Shown piece by piece: positions 1 through 6,003 of a stretch of 6,202 nt of DNA. The stretch is taken from positions 1 to 6,202 of the forward strand of contig CABQOK010000092.1 of the NCBI GenBank assembly GCA_902465755.1, given 5' to 3'. Every line of letters begins with the position of its first letter. Position 1 is the stretch's first letter. The position numbers and the translations under genes are program-made. Source of the DNA: an uncultured Anaerococcus sp. GTDB taxonomy: Bacteria > Bacillota > Clostridia > Tissierellales > Peptoniphilaceae. The notes beneath the pieces were generated by a model. It did no database searches. It saw nothing but the letters and a program-made list of their open reading frames with translations, and had not been told where the DNA came from.

Positions 1-17
1 TTATTTTTTTCTGTCAT
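1..17 (-). CDS. 5' end of a further gene, running off the left edge
   Basis: Only the first five codons and two bases of a sixth are present (Met-Thr-Glu-Lys-Asn), so nothing can be said about the product. The start is supported by a near-perfect Shine-Dalgarno sequence, AAGGAGG, ending 4 nt before the ATG. It lies 90 nt downstream of the HEPN-nuclease gene on the same strand. It could be another member of the cassette or the first gene beyond it. A TATAAT box in the gap suggests it may have its own promoter. Confidence 0.6.
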
Positions 18-21
18 TTTT

Positions 22-28
22 CCTCCTT
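22..28 (-). promoter_or_regulatory. Ribosome binding site of the left-edge gene
   Basis: The minus strand reads AAGGAGG followed by four A residues and then ATG. This is a full consensus Shine-Dalgarno sequence and is the main reason for accepting the partial gene at the left edge. A short dyad (29-43) abuts it directly and could limit access to it. Confidence 0.7.
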
Positions 29-43
29 ATGATGTCAAATCAT
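29..43 (-). repeat. Small dyad next to the left-edge ribosome binding site
   Basis: On the minus strand ATGAT, a 5-nt loop TTGAC, then ATCAT form a 5-bp AT-rich hairpin ending one base before the Shine-Dalgarno sequence. The stem is weak and may be chance in AT-rich DNA. Its position at the ribosome binding site is the only reason to list it. Confidence 0.2.
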
Positions 44-61
44 TTTCAAAATTAAATACGT

Positions 62-78
62 AAGCATTTTCTATGCTT
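62..78 (-). repeat. Inverted repeat in the leader before the left-edge gene
   Basis: AAGCAT, a 5-nt loop, then ATGCTT form a perfect 6-bp dyad. No T-run follows it on either strand, so it is not a good intrinsic terminator. It starts about 8 nt downstream of the TATAAT at 92-87, so it would sit at or just after the transcription start. That is a plausible place for an operator or a 5'-UTR hairpin. Function is unproven. Confidence 0.3.
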
Positions 79-86
79 GCTGTATT

Positions 87-92
87 ATTATA
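87..92 (-). promoter_or_regulatory. Possible -10 box for the left-edge gene
   Basis: The minus strand carries an exact TATAAT preceded by GGG. The best -35 candidate is TTGTAG at 117-112, matching only TTG of the consensus at a long 19-nt spacing, so the promoter call rests mainly on the -10. It lies within 20 nt downstream of the stop codon of the HEPN-nuclease gene. If used, it would give a 5' leader of about 60 nt containing both small dyads. Confidence 0.4.
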
Positions 93-107
93 CCCAATTT
101 TATCAAT

Positions 108-1031
108 TTACCTACAATTTTTGTAAACTTCTTGTTCTCTAAGGATTTCTGAAACCATATCTCTGCCCTTTTGCATCTTCTTTATGTTTTTGATATCGAG
201 TATTATAACATCATTTTTGATCAAATCATTCTTGCTCTTTTCTGTTAGATAGGAAGAGTTTATGATAAGGATTGGTCTTAGTCTTGTATCCATGTCAGAA
301 ATCTTTCCGATCATTTCTTTGATGAAATCCTCTTTTAAGCTTTTTTCATAATCATAATTTTTGATCTCGATTGCAAATCGCTTATCCTTTTTCTTGGCGT
401 AAAGATCAAATCTATGACTTCTTTCAAACTCTTCCTGGAAGGGCTCGACCCTGTAGCCAGATTTCCTAAAGGCCTTGGCTATAAATTCTTCCGTAGTAAA
501 GTCAATATTAATCTTTCTTAAAGCCTTTAAGAGATTGGTCGGGTTTATCTTAAATACTGACCTATATTCAATTTTGTCTCCAAATCTTTTAATATCAAAT
601 CCAATAACAAGATCATTTATCACATTGAAATTGCCGTGGGCTATAGCATTTCTTATATGACGTAAGAGGGCCATGGTCTTTGTTTCGCTATTATCAGCTA
701 GGGTCATTATAAGCTTTTGTTCATCTATCCCTACCTTACCCTCAAATTTTTTCGCTAATTTCTCGCTAATTTCCTCGCAAAAAAGCACATCCCTATCTTC
801 TAATTTCATAGAAGCCATTATGTCTTTAAAGATATAATCGTCATATTCCGGGTTTAGAAGAAGCGCGTTTTCTTTGGCCTGTTCAGATGTAATATTTGGC
901 ACATACCACAAGAGCATCTTTATGGCCTCATCTAGGTCTGGACTTAGCTTTATAGGAATTTCCTCATGTCTTATAGAAAAATCCATAAGTTTTCCAGTCG
1001 TATTTATTTCAAACTTGTCTGTAATTTCCAT
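108..1031 (-). CDS. HEPN domain fused to a PD-(D/E)XK nuclease; predicted two-domain effector
   Basis: Predicted cytoplasmic nuclease of 307 aa with no signal peptide or membrane segment. Residues about 30-175 look like a HEPN domain: mostly helical, with the catalytic-type motif R127-N-A-I-A-H132 (R-x4-H) followed by Gly-Asn-Phe, which recalls the pEK499_p136-like HEPN family. HEPN proteins with this motif are usually metal-independent RNases. Residues about 178-285 resemble an Mrr-like restriction-endonuclease fold: a helix with E181/E182, a turn SGYRVE, D209 in RFDLYA, then E222-I-K224 on the next strand, giving the D-x12-E-x-K active-site pattern of PD-(D/E)XK DNases. The strand RPILIIN (252-258) fits the later core. 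The ATG is preceded by an imperfect Shine-Dalgarno, AAGGGTGG. The gene lies 51 nt after the helicase gene with no terminator between, so it is probably co-transcribed. The domain calls come from motif reading. The biological target is unknown; a toxic or abortive-infection effector is an inference. Confidence 0.8.
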   Translation of the reverse strand: MEITDKFEINTTGKLMDFSIRHEEIPIKLSPDLDEAIKMLLWYVPNITSEQAKENALLLNPEYDDYIFKDIMASMKLEDRDVLFCEEISEKLAKKFEGKVGIDEQKLIMTLADNSETKTMALLRHIRNAIAHGNFNVINDLVIGFDIKRFGDKIEYRSVFKINPTNLLKALRKINIDFTTEEFIAKAFRKSGYRVEPFQEEFERSHRFDLYAKKKDKRFAIEIKNYDYEKSLKEDFIKEMIGKISDMDTRLRPILIINSSYLTEKSKNDLIKNDVIILDIKNIKKMQKGRDMVSEILREQEVYKNCR

Positions 1032-1048
1032 CTTTCCACCCTTTTCTT

Positions 1049-1062
1049 TTAGTATCTACTAA
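1049..1062. repeat. 14-bp dyad between the helicase and HEPN-nuclease genes
   Basis: TTAGTA, a 2-bp centre, then TACTAA form a perfect 6-2-6 palindrome in the 51-nt gap. The 2-nt centre is too short for a stable RNA hairpin and there is no adjacent T-run, so it is not a terminator. A binding site for a dimeric regulator is possible. In AT-rich DNA it may also be chance. Confidence 0.25.
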
Positions 1063-1082
1063 TATCTTACCCAAATATGGCT

Positions 1083-3173
1083 TTATTTTTCTATCTTTAA
1101 ATAATTATAGGCCCCTTCAAGGTCTAGTAGATTCCTTACGATATATTTAATCCTAAGATCATCACTTACAAGGTCCATATACTTATTTCCTAAAAGATAG
1201 GCACAGACAACTTTTGGATTATTTGCAAGATATGATATAATTTCACTTTCTAAAACTGGATTTTTCCTAATTTCATTAAGTGTTTTTCTTATATTTTTTC
1301 CTCTTATGGTAGATGAGTAATCTATGAGCTTGTAATTAGAAAGAGTGGATCTTATATTTAGCATAAGAGTAATTGTCCTATTAATCCTTGTCCCACGGAA
1401 TGTCCTAAGACCTTCTCCATCCTTATCGTTAATTATATATAAGCCTTCGGCATCAGGATCAGTCTTCAAGCTATCGATTACTCTATTAATTTTTCTATTA
1501 AAGGTATATTTTGCTTTTTTCTCTATAATTTCTTCCATTTTCCTTCTAATCTCATCAGATATCTCTTTGTTACTAGATGAGCTAAAGTCGGGGGCCTTGC
1601 CCTCTTCAGCCTTACTTACTATGATTTTTTTAGCCTTTAGATTAATCGATTCAACCTGCCAAATGGATCCAGCCAGATAAAGCCCGTCTCCCTTCTTTAA
1701 GTCTATAGATTTTTCTATCTCTCCAATCTTACCCTTTTTACTAAATATATGAAAATTATCCTTGCTTATAAACTGATTGTAGAAAGATCCCATCTTGAGG
1801 AACTTCTCGCATTTTCTTCCTCCTATATAATCATTTTCCAGTTTTTCTATATAACCTTCCTCTACCATATGAGCAGTAATTTCCATAAATTCTTCATGGT
1901 CTATATCAAAGTCTAACTTCTTATCAAGACTGTCATAATCGTCGACACTCAATCCATTTTTTTCTAATAAAGTGGATATGATTTGATGGGCGAATACATC
2001 ATAGGGGCCTTTTATAGGATTGATTTTATCAAGACTACCCTCCTTATAGAGAATTATAGTAGCGAGTGCTTGAACTAAATCCCATGGATTTGTAGCAAAC
2101 TGATGTAGAATAGACTTGCCAGTTTTTCTGCCAGACCTTCCCAGTCTTTGGGCGAGCGATAGAACAGATTTGGAGGCTCCATACTGACAAATCGAATAGA
2201 CACTTCCTATATCTATCCCTAACTCGAGGGTCGATGTAGCACAGATTATGAAGTTTTCTCCCTGCCTACTTTTAGCAAAATCTTCTATTTCCTTTCTTCT
2301 TTGTTTCGTAACAGAAGAATGATGGGAGAAAATATGTGTTTTTATTTTCTTTTCCTTTGATTTCTCCTTAAGCTTTACGGCAAGCTCTTCGACAATTTTT
2401 CTTGAATTTGGGAAGGCTAGCATGGATCCTTCTCTCGCAAAGGATAGGATTTGCTCTATTGATTTATCGCTTACATCATCTTCCTCATTATAAGAAATCG
2501 TTGCTTTTAGCTCATTTTGGGATGAGTCTACTATTAATTTAGTAGGTCTCTTATTTTTAAAAAACTCCTTACAAATGTCGTAGTTTTGATCACCTACTGT
2601 TGCAGATAGACCAATAAATCTCGGACTTTTATCCGTATAGGCAAGTATTCTCTTAAGGAGACTTCTAAGCTGGGCTCCCCTATTTCCAGTTAGAAAGCTG
2701 TGGATTTCGTCTACTATTATATAATCCAAGCCACTAAATAATTTCTTAGCCGCAAGTCCCTTATTTACAAAGATTGCCTCGAGAGATTCTGGAGTTATAA
2801 GACAAATTCCAGAATGATTTTCCAATAGTTTTTCTTTTTTCGTCTGATTAGCCTCTCCATGCCAGCTAGTAACATTAATACCAATATCATCACACATGGC
2901 AAAGACCCTCTTAAACTGATCGTTAATCAAGGCTATAAGGGGAGATATATAAAGAATCCTAAGCCCCTTATCGAAGTCATTTGCTTCTGATATAGCAGGC
3001 AGAAAGGCTGCCTCAGTCTTGCCAGCTGCTGTAGGAGCTATGAGGATTAGATTGTCTTCGCTTTTTAGGAAGCTTTCGATAGAAGCTTTCTGAATCTTAG
3101 TTAGACTTGGCCACTTGTTTTTGTAGACGAACTCTCTCATAGGCCTTGATAATAGTGAATATGCTTCTGTCAT
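1083..3173 (-). CDS. Lhr/BrxHI-like superfamily 2 DEAD/DEAH-box helicase
   Basis: ATP-dependent nucleic-acid helicase of 696 aa. Visible motifs in order: Q motif Q28 after WPSLTKI; Walker A APTAAGKTE (46-54, K52); motif Ia ISPLIAL (76-82); TPES (127-130); motif II D155-E-I-H158; motif III S190-A-T192; motif IV region FPNSR (254-258); motif V ATSTLELGIDIG (312-323); motif VI QRLGRSGR (342-349). The DEIH-x6-RG spacing and the LELGIDIG and QRLGRSGR wording are typical of the Lhr family. After the two RecA domains come a winged-helix-like stretch (about 390-470) and a beta-rich segment with GSIWQVESI (502-510) and EEGKAPDF (523-530), matching the Lhr-associated region. About 700 aa is the size of the BREX-type-2 BrxHI relatives, much shorter than full-length Lhr (about 1500 aa). 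The start overlaps the stop of the ATPase gene by ATGA and has no Shine-Dalgarno, implying translational coupling. A chromosomal repair helicase is the alternative reading, but the ATPase partner argues for the BrxD/BrxHI pairing. All core motifs look intact. Confidence 0.92.
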   Translation of the reverse strand: MTEAYSLLSRPMREFVYKNKWPSLTKIQKASIESFLKSEDNLILIAPTAAGKTEAAFLPAISEANDFDKGLRILYISPLIALINDQFKRVFAMCDDIGINVTSWHGEANQTKKEKLLENHSGICLITPESLEAIFVNKGLAAKKLFSGLDYIIVDEIHSFLTGNRGAQLRSLLKRILAYTDKSPRFIGLSATVGDQNYDICKEFFKNKRPTKLIVDSSQNELKATISYNEEDDVSDKSIEQILSFAREGSMLAFPNSRKIVEELAVKLKEKSKEKKIKTHIFSHHSSVTKQRRKEIEDFAKSRQGENFIICATSTLELGIDIGSVYSICQYGASKSVLSLAQRLGRSGRKTGKSILHQFATNPWDLVQALATIILYKEGSLDKINPIKGPYDVFAHQIISTLLEKNGLSVDDYDSLDKKLDFDIDHEEFMEITAHMVEEGYIEKLENDYIGGRKCEKFLKMGSFYNQFISKDNFHIFSKKGKIGEIEKSIDLKKGDGLYLAGSIWQVESINLKAKKIIVSKAEEGKAPDFSSSSNKEISDEIRRKMEEIIEKKAKYTFNRKINRVIDSLKTDPDAEGLYIINDKDGEGLRTFRGTRINRTITLMLNIRSTLSNYKLIDYSSTIRGKNIRKTLNEIRKNPVLESEIISYLANNPKVVCAYLLGNKYMDLVSDDLRIKYIVRNLLDLEGAYNYLKIEK

Positions 3174-4495
3174 AGGATAAAGATATCGTCGTCATGATCA
3201 TCAGGATCTTTTTCGACGGGACTTGTTAGACCTTGAAATTTACTTTCCAAGATTTGGTCTATACTTACTTCCGGGTTCTGTCTTTTGAGGTCTAGGATTT
3301 CAAGGAAATCCTTGATTACAGCCCTAGGGGTAAGAAACTCCTTGGCTCCTGGTCTGTTGAGCTGTCCTTCCATATATTTTATAATAGTCTCCTTATCCAT
3401 GTGTATTTCTTCCCTGTAGTTGACATTATAAATATTAAGGAGATTTTCAAGGAGGGTGAAAATTTCTTCCTCTGTTAAGGGCTTAAGTAAGAGGGCTGTC
3501 TTTTTGGTATTTATAAGGTCTAAATCCTTATCATCAAGCCCGCCGACTCTTCCGGCTAGGGCCCCGTAGGAGCTCATTCCTCTAGACTCATCAAAGACTG
3601 TAGCCCTTGTAGCACCAAAGTTTATGAAAAGATTTTTGGCCTTACCGCTTTTGGCCTCATTATAGATATTTAATATCCTTTCATAATTTCTCTGTCGTGT
3701 TACGGATTGGGCAAGCTTATAGATATTGACCGCCTCATCGAAATTAATCACAAATCCTGAAAATCCAATTGAGCTAAAAAGCTCAGAAAGGTTCTTGATA
3801 GCTTCGAAGTAATTATCATCATTGATAATCTCTCCTATACCGAGCTCTCTTTTCGCCTCTGTCTTTGTAGAAATATCTCCTCTTAACCAGCGAATAGCCT
3901 TAGTTTTAAGGTCTCTATCATTAGCAACAAGGCCTTCGTAATATTTTACAATAGCCTGGCCCATTTCATAGGAAAGACCTACTGAGTCAAAATCTTCTAT
4001 TGAATCTAAGATTTTTTCCTCTACAGCCTTCCTATATTCTCCCCTGATTAAATCTTTCATTTCCCATAGGTTTTCCTGGGAAAGTTCAGTGAATATTCTC
4101 ATTATCCATTCTTCTACAATCTCTCCTAAGACATTACCGGTCCTTTTAGTTTTGGTCTTGATATTATCACAAATCTCACTGTAAAGGGCCTGGGCCTTCT
4201 TATCTGTTGCGTAAAACCTCCTCTGTGGAGCAAGATCTATGGTAGATGTGACGAAGTTTTTGGATAAGGCAAGTTGCTCTATTGTGGCAAGCATAAAGGA
4301 CTTACCTGATCCGAAGTCGCCTACCCAAAACCTAAGATCACTTCCTCCCCTACTTACCTCGTCTAATACTTCAATTATCTCTTCTACTTCCGCGCGTCTG
4401 CCTACAAGAAGGTGCTCTATACCTATATTTGGCACAACACCTGCCTCTAGGGATTTGATTATCACTTGTGCTTGCTTCGGATTAATCCTTGCCAT
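3170..4495 (-). CDS. BrxD-like (DUF2791 family) P-loop ATPase
   Basis: AAA+/STAND-like ATP-binding protein of 441 aa, close to the usual length of BrxD proteins. The N-terminus (PNIGIEHLLVGR, 22-33) is the usual lead-in to the nucleotide-binding core. Walker A is GDFGSGKS (59-66, K65/S66) and Walker B is FVINFDE (248-254, D253/E254). A sensor-like stretch NFGATR (292-297) and a conserved arginine in LAGRV (313-317) follow. The segment LTPRAVIKDFLEIL (388-401) fits the C-terminal winged-helix part of the family. The tail (430-441) is strongly acidic, DPDDHDDDIFIL. In BREX type 2, BrxD is encoded next to the BrxHI helicase, and the same pairing is seen here through an ATGA overlap, so the products probably act together. 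The start overlaps the upstream gene by 14 nt and has a good AAGGAG ribosome binding site 7 nt before ATG, inside that gene. Family assignment is from motifs, size and context; the biochemical role is not established here. Confidence 0.88.
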   Translation of the reverse strand: MARINPKQAQVIIKSLEAGVVPNIGIEHLLVGRRAEVEEIIEVLDEVSRGGSDLRFWVGDFGSGKSFMLATIEQLALSKNFVTSTIDLAPQRRFYATDKKAQALYSEICDNIKTKTKRTGNVLGEIVEEWIMRIFTELSQENLWEMKDLIRGEYRKAVEEKILDSIEDFDSVGLSYEMGQAIVKYYEGLVANDRDLKTKAIRWLRGDISTKTEAKRELGIGEIINDDNYFEAIKNLSELFSSIGFSGFVINFDEAVNIYKLAQSVTRQRNYERILNIYNEAKSGKAKNLFINFGATRATVFDESRGMSSYGALAGRVGGLDDKDLDLINTKKTALLLKPLTEEEIFTLLENLLNIYNVNYREEIHMDKETIIKYMEGQLNRPGAKEFLTPRAVIKDFLEILDLKRQNPEVSIDQILESKFQGLTSPVEKDPDDHDDDIFIL

Positions 4496-5870
4496 CTATA
4501 ATCTCCTTAATCATTCCTACATAAAAAGAATCTATACTTATCTTCCCATCTTCATTTACCAAAGTCTGATCATCTATATAATCAAACAATTCATCATTTA
4601 TATCTCCTATAAAAGAATTGAGGATTTTCCCCTCTTCTAGGGCAATTTCACTAGCCTCATCTTCTCTAACTGATCCATTTTTAAGGATTAATTTAAGAAA
4701 GTTCCTACTAGCTTCGCTAATACAAAACTCCTTATCTTCTTTACTATCTTTATCATCTTCATTTATTTTTATATGATCTCTAAGGTCTTCTTCCTTATGA
4801 TCACTATCATCTGTATCTACTTTGCTATCAGCCAAAAAGTCTTCAACTATACTTACTGTTTCATGAAGATCCTTCCTTGATGTAGAAAGCTTCGCCTTAT
4901 TGATTTGAATCCTCTTTTTAGGCTTCTTATCGAGTCTTAGGATTTCATCTATAAGTTCAATCGACATATCCTTGGTCTTTATAAGTCTAATAAATTGATC
5001 ATAATTTTCTTCATGAATAATATCTAATAGCCTATTTTTATCTTTATTTAAAACTTTCCCATACTTAAATAAATAATAAAATCCGAGGGCCTTAGTCGGA
5101 GGAAAATCTGAATCACTTATCTTTCTAGAAAGCTTTTCTATATCGACCAAGTCCTTATTACTTTCGACGAAACTTATTTGCTTACTTATATCGGCTTCTA
5201 GAATATAGGTCGTCCAATCTTTTAATTTATTTGGATTTGCTATAAGATAGTTTTCGAAAATTTCTTCTCTTTTTAAGACGTTAGCCTCCTTATAGAAAGA
5301 ATCAAGTTCTTTTAAGAAGTAGTCCATCAAGTTCCTGGAGTCATTTTTTTCCAAGACTTCCACTTGCTTACTGGAATCTATTTTAACAAAAATCCAAAAG
5401 TATTCCCTAAATTTTTCCTCTGTTACAAGAAGGAGTGCTTCAAGGATTGATTTAGAAAGGGTATAGGGACTTGTGTATTTTCTAATTTTTTCTGTATCTA
5501 AGCTTTTTTTATCCAGGGCCTTTTTAAGAATGGTCAAATAAGCTTCTACGACTAAGTCTCTGGAAGACTTATTGGACCAAACTTGATTGAACCTACGATT
5601 AACTTGACCTATAAGTTTTATCTCTTTTTCCTTGTAGGAAAGTTTATCGAAAAGATCCTTATACTCTGACCAAAAGCCCAAATCATAGGTATCATCTGAC
5701 TTATCATATGAAACCTTCCTAGGTCTTGCTTCTTTCTTATCTTCTATGGTGAAATTAAAATCAACCTTGCCTAGTTTTCTCTTATAAGTTTTCTTCCTAG
5801 ACTTCTTATCTAAACCCTGCAAGTCTTTGAGCAAACCATCAATTAGGTCAATTATATCATAAGTCTTCAT
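4482..5870 (-). CDS. Protein with a TerB-C-like C-terminal domain; first gene of the cassette
   Basis: Soluble, very charged protein of 462 aa with no signal peptide or membrane helix visible. I do not recognise the first 340 residues. They are mostly helical, begin with a Lys/Arg-rich stretch (about 22-52), contain FWSEYKDLF (66-74), and continue as helices to about 345. A low-complexity acidic linker follows (about 351-380, mainly Asp/Glu/Lys). The last 75 residues resemble the TerB-C domain: a helix NFLKLILKNG (390-399), then EDEASEIALEEGKI, then a GDIND turn (422-426) and a final part ending DGKISIDSF. TerB-N/TerB-C proteins are known to be encoded with DUF2791 ATPases and SF2 helicases, which is exactly the downstream order here, and that supports the call. 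The usual partners are longer and carry a recognisable TerB-N, so this is a short or divergent form. The likely role is adaptor or scaffold (inference). Start: AGGAGG 4 nt before ATG. Sampled lines look poorer in G+C than the ATPase gene. Confidence 0.7.
   Translation of the reverse strand: MKTYDIIDLIDGLLKDLQGLDKKSRKKTYKRKLGKVDFNFTIEDKKEARPRKVSYDKSDDTYDLGFWSEYKDLFDKLSYKEKEIKLIGQVNRRFNQVWSNKSSRDLVVEAYLTILKKALDKKSLDTEKIRKYTSPYTLSKSILEALLLVTEEKFREYFWIFVKIDSSKQVEVLEKNDSRNLMDYFLKELDSFYKEANVLKREEIFENYLIANPNKLKDWTTYILEADISKQISFVESNKDLVDIEKLSRKISDSDFPPTKALGFYYLFKYGKVLNKDKNRLLDIIHEENYDQFIRLIKTKDMSIELIDEILRLDKKPKKRIQINKAKLSTSRKDLHETVSIVEDFLADSKVDTDDSDHKEEDLRDHIKINEDDKDSKEDKEFCISEASRNFLKLILKNGSVREDEASEIALEEGKILNSFIGDINDELFDYIDDQTLVNEDGKISIDSFYVGMIKEIIDGKD
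4503..4508 (-). promoter_or_regulatory. Ribosome binding site of the BrxD-like gene, inside the upstream gene
   Basis: The minus strand carries AAGGAG with 7 nt to the ATG at 4495. It sits within the last codons of the TerB-C-like gene and fixes the start of the ATPase, showing that the 14-nt overlap is real and not an over-extended reading frame. Confidence 0.75.
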
Positions 5871-5873
5871 AAG

Positions 5874-5881
5874 CCCTCCTT
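5874..5881 (-). promoter_or_regulatory. Ribosome binding site of the first cassette gene
   Basis: The minus strand reads AAGGAGGG, then CTT, then ATG. It is a full-consensus site at close spacing and it decides the start of the 462-aa protein at 5870. Confidence 0.8.
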
Positions 5882-5899
5882 CAAAATCTTCTTCATATC

Positions 5900-5905
5900 A
5901 TTATA
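5900..5905 (-). promoter_or_regulatory. Probable -10 box of the cassette promoter
   Basis: An exact TATAAT lies on the minus strand in the gap between the upstream terminator and the first cassette gene. It predicts a start near 5893 and a leader of only about 22 nt. No good -35 is seen: at 17-nt spacing the sequence is AAAATA. A weak promoter or one needing an activator is therefore possible. It is the best promoter candidate for the whole four-gene run because no comparable site lies between the first three genes. Confidence 0.5.
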
Positions 5906-5940
5906 CTTCTTTGTAGGATTTATATTTTAAATGAAGACAC

Positions 5941-5963
5941 AAAAAAGCTGGCAAGGCCAGCTT
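5941..5963 (-). terminator. Rho-independent terminator of the fructosamine-kinase-family gene
   Basis: On the minus strand AAGCTGGC, a 3-nt loop CTT, and GCCAGCTT make a perfect 8-bp stem whose 3' arm merges into a run of six T residues (5946-5941). It lies about 40 nt after the stop codon at 6004, so it ends the upstream transcript and separates it from the cassette. On the plus strand only a poor T-run follows, so it is mainly unidirectional. Confidence 0.92.
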
Positions 5964-6003
5964 ATCATTAAAATATCTTTATTATCAAGTAAATCTTAAA
6001 TTC

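Noticed and set aside
33..38. TTGACA-like -35 box (minus strand) before the left-edge gene
   Set aside because: At 17-nt spacing the -10 position would fall inside the coding start and reads GACAGA, so the match is chance.
62..78. Terminator for the HEPN-nuclease gene
   Set aside because: The 6-bp stem has no T-run after it on either strand and has few G-C pairs.
475..660. Plus-strand open frame of 61 codons
   Set aside because: It lies antisense inside the HEPN-nuclease gene, has no ribosome binding site and no recognisable protein features; a shadow of the real gene.
874..1062. Plus-strand open frame of 62 codons
   Set aside because: Antisense to the start of the HEPN-nuclease gene, with no coding or ribosome-site evidence.
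1345..1680. Plus-strand open frame of 111 codons with hydrophobic stretches
   Set aside because: Fully antisense to the helicase gene. The hydrophobic look comes from reading charged Lys/Glu codons backwards.
4239..4640. Plus-strand open frame of 133 codons
   Set aside because: Antisense across the junction of the two overlapping genes, no Shine-Dalgarno; both minus-strand genes have strong motif or ribosome-site support.
5868..5896. Nine-codon upstream reading frame (MKKILKEGL) whose stop overlaps the first cassette start as ATGA
   Set aside because: Its ATG lies only 3 nt after the -10 box, upstream of or at the expected transcription start, and it has no ribosome binding site. It would be translated only from a different upstream promoter.
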